A stretch of DNA of 64,000 nucleotides. Source: Arabidopsis thaliana (Eukaryota > Streptophyta > Magnoliopsida > Brassicales > Brassicaceae). Shown in pieces: positions 14,074-26,968 of the stretch (position 1 is its first letter; each line of letters opens with the position of its first letter). The stretch covers positions 17,175,001-17,239,000 of the forward strand of contig NC_003075.7 of the NCBI RefSeq assembly GCF_000001735.4, in the 5' to 3' direction. The notes beneath the pieces are model-generated. The model ran no database searches, was not told the origin of the DNA, and saw only the letters and a program-made list of their open reading frames with translations. The position numbers and the translations under genes were made by a program.

Positions 14074-17000
14074 ATTGGTAGGTTTAAATTACATAACTAC
14101 GACTTACATTTTGAGTAAAAGAGAGAGACATATAATCGGTCCACTTGTATTCTTCTCCCAATTCCAATTTACGCCTCTTCATCTCCATATTCTCCTCCTG
14201 TAGATAAATAAATATAAAAATTATTATTTGAAAAAAAAAAAAAAAAATCTCTACTATAATGCGTTTTGATTGAAACAATAACGCGTTGAAAACAAAGCGT
14301 TTCTGTGACGCGAAACGCTATTTTTGAGTTTTGACAGGCGGTGTGGTCGCTCGTACAGACAAAGGCGTTAATACAAATCGTCCTGCTCTGACAGCCGTCC
14401 ACTCTGTTTTCTTAATCCTACGGCTAATATACTCTCACGTGTCTCTTCCCTTCCCACACGTGCGTGTACTCGTGTGTCCCGTCGAAAGACTTTCGACAGC
14501 GACTTGACTCGACACGGATGCAAAAGTCAAACTAGGTCCACCACTTCGAAAAATAACTAAATCTTAACCGTTAAAATCTCCTCACAAGACAAACATCTAA
14601 TCTAACGGTCCACAGACGTCGGCAATATGCATTAAAACGCACACGTGTGCTGTTGTGTAAGTAAGTCGTGCACATCAATACGTACCACGAGTTTGGCTAG
14701 AGCGACGGGGTTGTCACTTAAGAATTTGACAGCCAAGGTCATCGCCGTTGGCATTGTTTCCTCTCCGGGTATCATCATCTCTACGATCTTTCCGCTGACG
14801 AAATCTGACGGTTGAGATTGCTTCTCTGAATCACCACCGTCTCTTAGAAGTACGTCCACCACGTCATTTGCCGGAGACGTCGTTGTCATCGCCACTTGTC
14901 TCTCCTCCACAACCTTTTTTACCATCTTTATTAACCTCTCTTTCGCCTGCATGATTGAAGTATTAAACCCTAGTATTTACACACTAACAAAATGAAATCA
15001 GATATTGATATGCTCATGTATTATAAGGAAATATTTTACCTTTAAGGATTTGTAGAGTCTAGTGCCAGGGAATTTGATTGGGATACAAATCAAACCTTTG
15101 ATGAATTCTTCGAACTCAAGTTTGAGAATGTTCATATCTTCACCAGGAGATGTGCTCATCAACACTTTTACTAATATCTCAAACGTCATCTACAACAACA
15201 ACAACAAACATTCTACCAATTAAAAAATGTGTTATAGCATGTGACCTAGTACGTACGTGTGAGTTTGCTACTAATATATTTTCTAAGACAATACCTTTTT
15301 GATCTCATCCTGAACATGAACCAATGGAAGTTGAGCCCAAGACGCCAAAGTGAGAACAACCGAGGCCTCAATGTCTCGAGTGATCCGGTCTTTGAGGTGA
15401 GGAGATCTGAGGAACGCGCCAATGAGCGTGTGAAGCCTTTTTTGATGAGGTCCATTGATGCTGAGAATAGAGTTTTCTCCAAGTAGTTCCGTAATTGATT
15501 TAGGGTATGCAGGGACAAATGTGTTCCCATGGTTTTGGAGCACCACTTTATTCACCTCTGCATCGGTTGATATTATGATTGGTGTCCCTATTATGTTCGT
15601 TTTGAACACTTTCCCGTATCTATATTGTTAACATGTAAAAAAACTCGGTAAGAGATATATAACTGATACAATGATAGCAAAAAAAATTCCCATTTAATGA
15701 TTTTGAAAGATAGTGTATTAACCTAGAATTCGTATATATATATATATATATATATATTTTTTGTGTGTGTGAGTATGAGTTGGTATATTCTAATATTCAC
15801 ATCTTATATAACTTCTTTGGCTTAAATGAGATGATGAATTAAATGGAAAGCTGAAGTCTATGGAGAAGTAGGCTAGTGGTGTATGGCTACAAAAAGAAAT
15901 ATTTCGTCCCTGTCTATTTGCTGCCTTTTTATAATCTCTCTGCCTCGAATATCCCGAGGTTATAGGTATTGCCTTCTTCCTTTACTCACTACAATTTACT
16001 AATATTAATCATACTCGGAATAACATGATATAATCCTTATTATACATATGCTAGTTTTTGTAATTTTTGTTTTGGTCGTTGCTAGTTTTTGTAAATCTAA
16101 GACGAGCAATAAAGAAGCTAAGGATCCATGGACGATTATATATCATTACCACTGCACATTTATTATAAAATTATATATGGTGAAAACAAAAACGTGAAGG
16201 TGTCCGTTCTAAGAGAAAATAAATAATATAGGTAAACGATAAATCAGTGGGTATTCAAGAGGACCCATTTTGAAAAATTTATTAGTATACAAAAAATAAT
16301 AATGAATAGCAGAAGAATTCACATCAAGGACGTTTAGTGTATATTAAAATAATAATAATAACATTAGAAAATAATATAGAAAACAAAAGGGATAAAGATG
16401 ACACATGAAATGAAGTGAATTCAATCATCCCAAAAAAAAAAAAAAACAAGATCATCCGCTTAAACTATTTTGCCGTTGTATATGGCCAAGAACATGAAGA
16501 CAGGTTGGTTTTGTCAGTCTCTTCTTTTTAATTGAAATGATGTTATGTCCAAGAGTTTTAGTTTAACTATTTGCATCCCCAAAATTTTTATTTGTATAAA
16601 TTATCACTACTACATAACCACTGTACTTTCTTCTTTACCTAAAAAGGAGATCAGTTTGTTATAACCCCTAATACTAATGGTTACAATAGTTTTTTTTTTT
16701 TTTTTTTTTTTTTTGCTAATTCGATGGTGTTAGGTATTTTGTTACTAACTTATTTTGGGATAAACGAAAAATAAAATTATTTAATCTAGGGTTATTAAAA
16801 AGATGGACTTCGAATAAAATGGCGGAAATATATAAGAATTTGATAGAAAATGACTTTTCTAGTTAATAGGAATTAATAGAAAATGACTTACAAAGACTTT
16901 CGTTTGTCCATGAAGGTAACAGGCCGAGAAGAATAACCACAAGCGATGAAGTTTAGGGTTTCTCCGATCACCGGCCAGCCTAAGCTTCCGTTTGGAATCA

Positions 17001-17202
17001 TTCCCTTCTTCTTCTCCTCATTATCTTCTTCTTCATCTCCATCTTTCGTTTTCGAGTTTCGTAGACGTAACCAGAGCCATGGACGGAGAAGTATTCCGGC
17101 CGTCAAAACCAAGAAACCAGCGACCAAATAATCCATGTAATTATAAGGCCAAGGGAGATTTTCCGGCGACCGGAAAAGTCCTGCGCTTGCCGGAGGTTGC
17201 AT
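12973..17202 (-). CDS. ROT3: Brassinosteroid C-23 hydroxylase CYP90C1 (ROTUNDIFOLIA3)
   Basis: Cytochrome P450 of the endoplasmic reticulum that hydroxylates brassinosteroid intermediates at C-23 and promotes polar leaf-length growth. Nine exons as complement of 12973-13093, 13455-13585, 13708-13814, 13887-13965, 14108-14197, 14686-14946, 15040-15189, 15295-15619 and 16892-17202. They total 1575 nt, or 524 aa, the known ROT3 length. N-terminal membrane anchor about residues 24-45 ([15 protein letters not shown]), then a proline-rich hinge and GWPVIGETL. The I-helix oxygen-activation motif appears as PGEETMP, ExxR as NETLR, and the haem-thiolate loop is [10 protein letters not shown] with Cys463. 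Intron 1 is 1.27 kb with an AT microsatellite and a 25-T tract; intron 5 carries a G-box cluster. Corresponds to At4g36380. Confidence 0.97.
14039..14068. repeat. (TA)n microsatellite in ROT3 intron 4
   Basis: About 15 uninterrupted TA units within the intron 13966-14107. A likely length polymorphism. Confidence 0.9.
14436..14647. promoter_or_regulatory. Cluster of three CACGTG boxes and a 17-bp palindrome in ROT3 intron 5
   Basis: CACGTG occurs at 14436-14441, 14457-14462 and 14642-14647. The perfect palindrome GTCGAAAGACTTTCGAC lies at 14481-14497. All sit in the 488-bp intron 14198-14685, which is visibly GC-richer than the other introns of the gene. CACGTG is the core site of bHLH/bZIP factors including the PIF and BZR classes. 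Binding is not shown by sequence. Confidence 0.4.
15733..15757. repeat. (TA)n microsatellite in ROT3 intron 1
   Basis: About 12 TA units within the first intron (15620-16891). Confidence 0.85.
16690..16714. repeat. Poly-T tract in ROT3 intron 1
   Basis: Uninterrupted run of about 25 T on the plus strand (poly-A in gene orientation) within the first intron, about 200 bp downstream of exon 1. Could be a degenerate retroelement tail or slippage; no target-site duplication was recognised. Confidence 0.8.
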
Positions 17203-19745
17203 ACGTAAACAGTTAAACCGGTTTCTTGGGAATAACTATATGCCTAAGCACATGAATTGTGGATATAGCAAAATTTGTGATGAGATCGATAGAGAATTTT
17301 AAAAGGGTTTTCTCAATTCTCAAAAACCATGCAGGCAGAGAAAGTGAGAGAATAAATATTTGTATTTGTAGAGCTTAAAGCCATGGTGATGTCATTTTCA
17401 ATGGGGGAGAAACAGAGGAATTAATGATATAAAATCCACTTTTACCCGTATCTCACTATATACAATCCAAATATGTATTGCATATATACTTAAACTTAAA
17501 AACCCACTAAAAACAACTTAATTACCAAGCTAAAAAATCTAAAATAGTTTTATTTTCGTTAAATTCATCTTAAGTAGTTAATTACTAGTATAATCTTGAA
17601 TTTTTAGTATGTCAACAACTTAATAAGCATAATGACATTTTTTGGTCAACAGCATAATGACATATGTATCAATGTATTGATATTTTTCTGATTACCCATT
17701 CCATCTTTATAAGAAATTTGATATAGCTACAAAATCAATTTTTATGGAATTAAATATCTAATTCCTCTCATAAGCTAATTTTAGAATAGAAAATGATATT
17801 CTCTTGTAATATTTTTTTTTTTTGTTAAATAAGATTATTATTGTAACATTCTCTTTTAATAGAAACACATAATTAATTTTAGTGCTCTCTTATTTAATTA
17901 TTCATTGACTGTATCACACGGTAATTAAGTTGTCCATCATTATAAAGGTATTTACTACTAAATACTCCTAAATCAATAGGATCTTTTGGAACGACTAACG
18001 ATAGACAGTGATCAAATACAGTTTCACATATTTCTATATACAGAGTATTTTAATGGTATATTTTTGTATAAATTTACTTGATAATATTCTATTTTTATAT
18101 AGGTCTGATTATTTAGACAATGATTATTATTATGAAATTATTTTCCTACTTATTAGATGTATATATATAAATATTTGATTATTCATATTTCAAAATCATT
18201 AGAAAATCAGATTCATATGCATCTTTCATTTATTTGATCCATGAGTTATAAACATCGGATCCAAATTTCCAAAATTTGTAGCTTCAAGTCGACGTTAATA
18301 GTATTTAATTCTAAGATTGCAACAAAACAGAATTTTCAAAACAATAGTGAGGAATAAATGAGGGGACAGAAATTGGGAGCGGCTATTGCGCCACGCTTAG
18401 GCCGTTTTGTCTCGTCTCATTTTTAGATATTAGATAGCTACTTCTCACCCCCAACCAATTTTTATTTATTAATTTATTTTCTATTCATTTTTGGTTTATC
18501 CATTTATAGAAGAAAAAAATGAGTATAATTTCGTTATAGATTGACAGATAAAATGAGTTACTTAACACCAATAACGAATAATTATTATACTTGTGCATGC
18601 CTCAATATGTTTAAATCTCAATAATAGGATCCACTTCCCTGAACAAACATTGCTTATTGGTAAAGCATATGATTAAAAACAAAGTAAAACCCAAGATTGA
18701 TACTATAGGTCGAATTAAATATCATCAAGCGCATTGAAAAATATAAATATATATCGAGATCTGCTTTTAGACTTGGAAACAATGATGAACATAAGTTCAC
18801 TGATTAATCCATGATCTTATTATAATAAACATGTCAGTCACATAAATTATGATAATCAGTGTATTAAATATTTTATTTGCCAATGACACTAAATTATTAA
18901 ACTATGATTATCGATATCAGTAGAAATACAGTACTAATCCAAAACCTATATATTATATTAGGTTCTGGTTGTACTCGTATATTTCATCTTACAAATTTAG
19001 ATATGTGAATACCAACTTTGTTCTTGAGAAATACTAATCCAACTTTATTATTGGGGAGTGTGATTCCTACGACATGTGATTGGAGTTTTTTTCTTTCCCT
19101 TCTTTAAACTTTAGACTTAATATCCAAATTAATTAATCGAATATATGTCTCTGATAAAAAGCGGAGGTAGTACAAATGTTAATTAAAAGGTCGGTCCACA
19201 ACTAATTAATTGGAATGCTTTCTGCCTAACATATATGTATAAACATATTTAACAAAACATTGTTTGAATTTATAGATTTATATTACCATCAAAATAAACT
19301 GAAATAATTCAATTTATACTACTTTCTGCCGTTACACCTTTTTTTTTTTTTTAATAAATGCCTCGAGCTATGAACCTTTTTTTTCTTTCTAACAGATATA
19401 TATAAAATTACCATCGCATAGAGCATAGTGTTTATTGACTTGTCATAGTCAAATCATCACTAACCATCGCCATTGACGACGATCTCTCTTTCTGTTCATC
19501 GCTGACATTTTCAACACTGTTTCTCTACCTTTTTTTTGTCAACTTTATCGAAGAAACATGTCGTTGAACCAGGGGAGGAATACATGTATGCCCAAAAATG
19601 TTTCTCTATCCATTTCAGTTACAATTTGTGTTTTCAAAAAAGTAATAAAATTCATCTGTAAATAACTTATTTGGTTTAACTATGAAGAAAGTATACAGAA
19701 GAAAAAGTATAAAGGCTTTCGAAACAAAGAAAACGGAAGTTCAAC
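17203..19745. other. Spacer: ROT3 promoter and 3' region of the methylthiotransferase gene
   Basis: About 2.5 kb of AT-rich DNA without a supported gene. The right end (from about 19600) is probably the 3' UTR of the minus-strand gene ending at 19746; the left end holds the ROT3 leader and promoter. Confidence 0.6.
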
Positions 19746-22054
19746 TTAACTTGCACAAGACGCAACAACAGCATCGACGACACCAACATCGTGAAACAAG
19801 GACATTTTACTAATCGCGAGAGCTTCCCCAAACAACGATGCCCTCGTTGATTTCTCTATCTGAACCTCAACAAAATCCCCAATTCCAGGATTCCTCTTCA
19901 GATCATCACCATCAAGAAGACACGCTTTATCAAACAGAGGCTTCGTGACAAACGAAACTCTGTGTCCTTTATCAGTTTTTCCAATGAGTTCTGTCTCAGG
20001 CGCTCTCTTGTTTGGTCCTTCGACGAGAACTAACTGAGTTGATCCTACCTGAGAGTCATAACACGGACCTGTTGTTTCGCGGAATGCGTCGATGAGTTCT
20101 GTTAAACGTCTCTGTTTCACCTCCTCTGGAACGTCGTCTGTGTAGTTGCGATGAGCATGTGTCTTTTCTCTCATGCTGTATGCAAACATATACGCCATAT
20201 CGTATCCAACTGCTCTCACCAAGCTTAGGGTTTCTTGATGCTCTTCTTCAGTTTCTCCACAGAAGCCTATCAAGATACACAATTGCCTCTTTTGTATCAG
20301 ACAAGTTACATCAAGATTCTAAGTAAACCGATTCTAAGACAAGTTACATAAAGATTTTGAGTAGGCTTACCAGTTATAAAGTCGCTGGTTATAGCCACAT
20401 CTGGTATAATACTCCGAATCTTTTTAACAAGATCCAAATAAGCTTCTCTGGTGTAACCTCTACGCATTTGTTCTAGTATTCTGCTATTACCAGATTGTGC
20501 AGGAAGATGGATGAGATTGCAGATATTATGTCTATCTCTCATCAAATACAGCAACTCGTCAGGGTAATCTTTAGGATGAGGCGATGTAAACCTAAACCGC
20601 ATCTCTGGAAACTCTACAGAGAGTCGGTCCAAGAGATCAGCAAATCGCAAACCCATGTTTTTAACTTTACACCGGCTCGAGAATCCCTCACTGTATTCCC
20701 AGTTAGCACCTGACTCACGATCAGCTGAATCATCGTTATAGCTGTTCACATTTTGCCCTAAAAGCGTAACTTCTTTCACACCCGATTCCCACAACTCCCC
20801 AACCTCGCGGATTATAGATTCTACAGGACGTGATCGCTCTCTGCCTCTGGTAAACGGAACAATGCAGAAAGCACACATGTTGTTGCAGCCTCTCATAACA
20901 GAAACAAAAGCGGTAATTGAGTTTTCAGAGATTCGGACAGGGGATATGTCAGCATAAGTCTCTTCTAGAGAAAGAAGAGTGTTGATTCCTTTTTGACCAT
21001 AGTCTACTTCTTCCAATAGCCTCGGGAGATCTCTATAAGCATCAGGACCACAAACAACATCAACCATTTTATCAGAATCTAGAATCTTGTCCTTTAATCT
21101 TTCAGCCATACATCCCAAAACAACAACTTTAGGAGGTTTGAGAGATTTTGCTCTTCCTGTAGCAGCATTTACTTTCCATTCTCGTTTTAAGAACCAAAAG
21201 TAGTTAAGTCTTTGCCATACTCTTTGCTCTGCATTTTCTCTGATAGCACAAGTGTTTACGAAAATGACTTCTGCGCTCTCAGGATCCGTCACTACTTCTT
21301 TATAACCAGAGTTTTTCATTATCGCAAGGACTATCTCCATGTCGTTTATGTTCATCTGACATCCATATGTTTCGTGATAAATCCGACCTTTTGATGCAAT
21401 GTCAGAATCTAGTGTGCTTCTAAGAGCAAGAATGAATCCGAAAAGAAAAGTATTAGCATCTATATAAGCTATACAGCACAATCCACAATTTGAGAGTAAT
21501 CGCTTGTAAAAGATAGAACTGTGACTAACATAATCTTCTACAATCTATGGATTGATGAGCAAAGAGATTGACTTTAATGGTTCCTGGAACTTAATTAGCA
21601 CTCTGATTCCTTAAATTTCTAAACTTTAGGTTCTCTAACCAATGGCCAACACCAATTAAGTTATAAAAAGAACAATGGGGTTTGAAAAACAGAGGACTTA
21701 CTCAGATTCAGTTTCGGGAGTGGTAAGAGAAGCGTGTGCTTGAGCGTTGGAGACGAACTGGTGGAGGCTTGGACCATCAAACTTACCGGAACTAGCAATT
21801 TGAGAAATAGAGAAGCTTCTAGAAAGATTTAAGGAAAATCCCTTCTTCCTATTGATCGGTTTCTGTGTGAGACGATGGGTGCTGCTACGGCAACGAGGGA
21901 GAAGAGCAGAGGAAGAAGATGAAGAAGCATGGGTTGCTTTTGAGGAGAGGAATCTAAGAGCGAAACAACGTTGTGTAGAGGCTTTGAAACAGAGAGAGCA
22001 ACCATGAGGGTTACTGAGGATTGAGGAGAGAGACGAGAGAGAAGAAGACGCCAT
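19746..22054 (-). CDS. CDK5RAP1/MiaB-type tRNA methylthiotransferase, organellar
   Basis: Radical-SAM methylthiotransferase expected to convert N6-isopentenyladenosine to its 2-methylthio form in tRNA, probably in mitochondria. Exons as complement of 19746-20266, 20371-21419 and 21702-22054 give 1923 nt, 640 aa. The Ser/Arg-rich N-terminus ([11 protein letters not shown]) looks like an organellar transit peptide. The N-terminal MTTase domain has its three cluster cysteines in TYGCQMN (138), NTCAIR (175) and LGCMAER (221). The radical-SAM triad is CNNMCAFC (Cys296, 300, 303). A C-terminal TRAM domain carries [10 protein letters not shown]. An in-frame ATG 13 codons upstream is less likely because the second start begins the transit-peptide-like sequence. 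Shares a short bidirectional promoter with D2HGDH. Corresponds to At4g36390. Confidence 0.93.
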
Positions 22055-22264
22055 TGGAGAGATTGAGGAGCTCCAAAGTCTCCACCACAACAACGGAAGG
22101 CTCTCTCAAGCTTAGGGATTTTACAAAATCTACTCCACAATAAAACGCAGCGTTTAGTTATCCAAACTCAGGGGTAATATTGACATTCGCTCTCAGCTTC
22201 TGCTTTATCGCTTTTAACGAACATTTTGTTGGTAAGAACGAAGAAGACGTGGAGAAGTAGAAGA
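22055..22264. promoter_or_regulatory. Bidirectional promoter between methylthiotransferase and D2HGDH
   Basis: Only 210 bp separate the two divergent start codons, so both 5' leaders and both core promoters must lie here (unless leaders overlap coding DNA). No clear TATA box is seen in either direction, as is common in housekeeping bidirectional promoters. Confidence 0.7.
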
Positions 22265-25200
22265 ATGATGATGCAGAAATTGAGAAGATCGGGGGAGTTC
22301 ATAAGATTTGGATGCAAATCTCTAATTAGTAGCCGACCAAACAAGGACTCAGTGTCACGTTCTGTGTCAGGTTTGATCTCCAATTTGACTTTTGTAATTA
22401 GATTGAGAGATCAGAGATGGAAAAAAATTGACTTTGCTTTTGTAATTAGAATGAGAGATGAAAAAAATTGAACTTTGCTTTTGTAATTAGATAAAAAAAT
22501 ATTGATCTTTTCTTTAGAAACTTGACATTTTAGGATAAGATTATTTTTATTTTGGATATGTGTATCTTATTGGTTGAATTATGGGTTTAGGCTTTGTGAA
22601 TCACTACAAATCAAAAGGCAAGCTTTTTGAGCTAAGTGATGGGAACTATAAGACAGAGCTTCATCATCCATGTATTAGTAGAAATGTGGGGATGCTTCTT
22701 CAGCAGTATAAGTGTTTTGGATCATCAGCAGCTTCTTTAATTCAGAGAAACCCTTTGTTTTCGTCGTTGGATTCGAAAGATGTTAGCTACTTTAAGGAGA
22801 TATTAGGTGAAAAAAACGTGGTTGAAGATAAAGAAAGGCTTGAGACTGCTAATACAGATTGGATGCATAAGTACAAAGGATCTAGTAAGCTGATGCTCTT
22901 GCCCAAGAATACACAAGAGGTGTTTTATTTCTCTCTAGTCTCTACCGTATTACTTTGTTTGGATTGCGATGACTATTTGTGTTAAACATAGATTATTTTT
23001 AATGCAGGTGTCTCAGATACTTGAGTACTGTGATTCGAGGCGTTTAGCAGTTGTTCCTCAAGGAGGAAACACTGGTCTTGTTGGTGGAAGTGTGCCTGTC
23101 TTTGATGAGGTTCTATACTGTTTCTCTACTCATGTTGATTGGTGACTGTCAAAAATCTTGGATAGGTAGTGTAGAAAAGCGAGCAAAGAAAATTTTCAGG
23201 AATGTGAGAGATATACCGAAAGAAATGAAATCATAAACGTGACTAATTTGTGGCATCTTTTCAGGTGATCGTCAATGTTGGTCTGATGAACAAAATCTTA
23301 TCTTTTGATGAGGTAATTGGCAATCTTATATTTAGATCAACTGCTGCTTCATTGTTACTTTGAGCAATATAATTATATACTTGATGATGATACGATGCTC
23401 TATCTTCAGGTTAGTGGCGTCTTGGTGTGTGAAGCAGGATGCATATTAGAAAATCTGGCAACTTTCCTTGACACAAAAGGGTAATAGAACCATGTCTTCG
23501 TACCTTCTTTTAGCAACAATGAACTGAAAATTAATAGAAGAGTGTTTCATTATTACTCAACTAGCTCGGTTGTTTTGTCAGATGTAGCAACATAAATTTA
23601 TGCTTCCTCAGTTTTATTATGCCTCTAGACTTAGGTGCAAAAGGAAGCTGTCATATCGGTGGAAATGTTTCAACTAATGCTGGTGGTTTGCGTCTAATCC
23701 GTTATGGCTCACTTCATGGAACTGTATTGGGTAATGACTTACAGTTTTAGTTACTTTCGATCCATCTGAAAACATTTGGATTTCATGTTCTCATCATTTT
23801 TATTTTCTTCATCTCAGGTCTAGAAGCTGTCACAGCAAATGGCAACGTGCTTGACATGCTTGGAACTTTACGCAAAGACAATACTGGGTACGACTTAAAA
23901 CATTTGTTTATTGGTAGGTATTATATTGGCTTGTGCTTGTACAATGATTTCAAGTATCACTTCATCAGCAAAATAGACTAAATCATCTTGATTTTTTCTC
24001 TTTACTGGTTTCCACAGGTAGTGAAGGATCACTTGGTATTGTAACTAAAGTTTCTATTCTCACACAACCAAAATTGTCTTCTGTAAATTTAGCCTTCATT
24101 GCTTGCAAAGATTATCTCAGCTGCCAGGTTTAATACAATTTCTTTTGTACTCCTGTAATTGAATTCTATCTACAGAGGAGATAGTGCGTGAACTGTTATC
24201 TCTCATTGTGTTTCCTTTGTTTGCAGAAACTTCTTGTTGAAGCAAAGAGAAATCTTGGAGAGATACTCTCGGCTTTCGAGTTTCTTGATAACAATTCCAT
24301 GGATTTGGTAAGCTTTTAGGAAGTTACTAATAGGAACTGTTTGCATTCCTGACACTTTATCTTGTGCACAAGGCTTTGATTTTGCTAAACCCTTTCTGTT
24401 TTTAATTCATTCAACAGGTACTGAACCACCTAGACGGTGTACGTAATCCAGTTTCCTCTTCGGAGAACTTTTATATTCTGATCGAGACAACAGGGAGTGA
24501 TGAAACTAATGACAGGTATTGAGAATTTTCTGGTCTTTCTGTGACTTTCACAATTTTCCAGTACCATTTAAATGAATTCTAAGTATTTCAGATCCCTTGA
24601 GAGAGTTTTTGTCTGATTCAAAAACTAATGCAGGGAGAAGCTTGAAGCTTTCCTGTTGAAGTCACTGGAAAAAGGTTTAGTTTCTGATGGTGTAATCGCT
24701 CAAGACATTAACCAGGCATCCTCATTTTGGCGCATACGAGAGGTAAAACACTTGAGAGTTATTTCCTCTGAAAAAGCTTGATGGTACACGACGAATAAAG
24801 TCATAATCATAACCCTGCAGGGTATAACAGAGGCGTTACAGAAAGCAGGAGCTGTTTACAAGTATGACTTATCCTTACCGGTTGAAGAAATTTACAATAT
24901 TGTTAACGATCTTCGAGGGAGATTAGGTAAGATATATATCAATACATTGTCTCCTAATTACTTGAAACCGAAAGATTCAATGAAAACTGCAACCAAATAT
25001 GCAATGCTTCAGGTGACTTAGCAAATGTTATGGGATATGGTCACCTTGGAGACGGAAATCTACATTTAAACATCTCAGCCGCGGAATATAACGATAAGGT
25101 AAAATTCTGATATCCATATGAAACATTCCAAGATGTTCAAGTGATCATTCATTCACTCTTTTCTTGCAGCTTTTAGGTTTGATAGAGCCTTATGTCTATG

Positions 25201-25472
25201 AGTGGACATCAAAGCACCGTGGAAGCATCAGTGCGGAACATGGATTAGGTGTAATGAAAGCTAATGAAATCTTCTACAGCAAATCACCCGAAACTGTAAG
25301 TTAACAACAAACAACGTATGGAAACTATGTATAGAACTATCGTGTCACTCTATTCTTACCGGAATATAATATTATGCAGGTTGCATTAATGGCTTCCATT
25401 AAAAAGTTGCTGGACCCAAAGGGAATTCTCAACCCTTACAAAGTTCTTCCTCACTCTCTCTTCTCCAACTAA
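22265..25472 (+). CDS. D2HGDH: D-2-hydroxyglutarate dehydrogenase, mitochondrial
   Basis: FAD enzyme oxidising D-2-hydroxyglutarate to 2-oxoglutarate in mitochondria, passing electrons to ETF during lysine and related catabolism. Fifteen exons: 22265-22370, 22591-22919, 23008-23109, 23265-23312, 23410-23480, 23612-23730, 23818-23913, 24018-24127, 24227-24307, 24418-24515, 24634-24742, 24821-24926, 25013-25098, 25170-25295 and 25380-25472. Total 1680 nt, 559 aa. The start is the first of three consecutive ATGs (22265); an Arg/Ser-rich transit peptide follows. The vanillyl-alcohol-oxidase-type FAD-binding domain shows [12 protein letters not shown] and [10 protein letters not shown]. The C-terminal FAD-oxidase domain shows [13 protein letters not shown] and [10 protein letters not shown]. 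Corresponds to At4g36400. Confidence 0.97.
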
Positions 25473-26968
25473 GGTAAAAGATTATTATGCTTTATGATTA
25501 CGCACCGAAATTATTGAAAGCATCTATCTTTCTATCTATGAATGCTCTTCCAACGTCAAAAGTGAAGAATCATCATCTTTTACTTTGGAATCATTGACAT
25601 TCTTTTTTCGGCGAATGCAAGGGTGGTGATGAGATGATTCTTCAAACAGGAATTTGGAACATGAGCAGCCAAGTTTGAGCGATATGATTGATGCAAAGGA
25701 ACAAAAATACAAGTGCTGATTAAAAAGTCTTTAAACTCAAAAGTGTATATGCTTCGCTTCTTCTTCTTTGTTGTTGTTGTTGTTGTTACCTTGTTTTAAT
25801 ATCTTTTTAGTAAAGGATAAGAAAGAATCTAAACCTATTGATCTTACGTGTATTTAAAGTTAAAATTTGCAGTGTATGTAGACCAAAACTCGAAAAGATA
25901 ATCTATAATAATAGTATTTTCAAGAATCTTCACATAATATCTTTCTATTCTTGGAATTTCTGTTGTAATGGATTTTCTTATTTTGTTCACAAAAAGACTT
26001 TATTTTTATTTTTCCCCATAGTTCTGTTTTTACTTCATGTATTACCTTTCTTTAATGTCTTACTAGGAGAAACCAGATCGGTCAGATAAACCGGAATAAT
26101 ATCTGGTCCGATTGATTTGTATAAGTCTAACTAACTTCTCTAATTTAAGAGATAAGCTATAGATTTTAACATATTTGTTCTAAGTTCTACCAAGTATATA
26201 TTCTTCTGAGACCTAAGTTGGACCTAACTAGATAGGAATATAAGATCCGTATTACCATAGTTCATAGACCATAGTTTCCATGGAACAAATGTGTACAAGT
26301 TTTGGTTTAAGGTGAAGCCAATGCATACAACAACATCATGCATCATAATTGTAATTATGACTAGTCAGTTTTGATATATAATCAAGTTGCTTACAACTTT
26401 TGTAACCATCGATCCATTCAAAATAATCAGAAGGACAAGGGCAATAAGACAATGAAAGCAATATATCATCGCTAAAAATCCAAGGCATCGTTGAATGATG
26501 GATCCATAAACCGGAAATAAATTAAAATAATGTTACAAGCCAACTTTTACCTGATGCATGTATCAATTCTTATTTTTGGTTAATATCAATAATATGCATG
26601 CATCAGTTTGGTTATCCTAAAATTTACATAACTCAGATATTCATAATGGTATGAGATTTTTAATTTAAGAAATTTGGTTTTCCGAAATAGATATTGGAAT
26701 GTTTTATGATAATATTCCTAACTGGTTTGATCATGATCGCGAGAGTAGCAAAAGCGTGTAAGATTCGCTTCTCCAACACAAGTGGAAAGTCCCGGATTAA
26801 AGAGAGCCGACACAATAAAAACGACGTCGGATTGATGACTGGACATAGACCCAAACGCTTTAGACACATTGCAAAGATGATAAGACACTATAAAAAGCTC
26901 ACTGGATATGGCTAAGGAGACAAAACACACACAATCTCTCTCTCTCACACTCACTGTAATAAACACAA
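25473..26968. other. Spacer: D2HGDH 3' region and UBC17 promoter
   Basis: A GTT/TTG repeat (25770-25787) marks the D2HGDH 3' end. No supported gene follows. The plus-strand ORF at 26694-26915 is basic but unrecognised and lies directly in the UBC17 promoter, so I treat it as chance. A CT repeat (26934-26944) lies just before the UBC17 ATG. Confidence 0.6.

Noticed and set aside
26694-26915. Basic 73-codon plus ORF upstream of UBC17
   Set aside because: No recognisable motif, no splice partner, and it occupies the UBC17 promoter; an overlapping minus-strand ORF of similar length shows how easily chance ORFs arise here.
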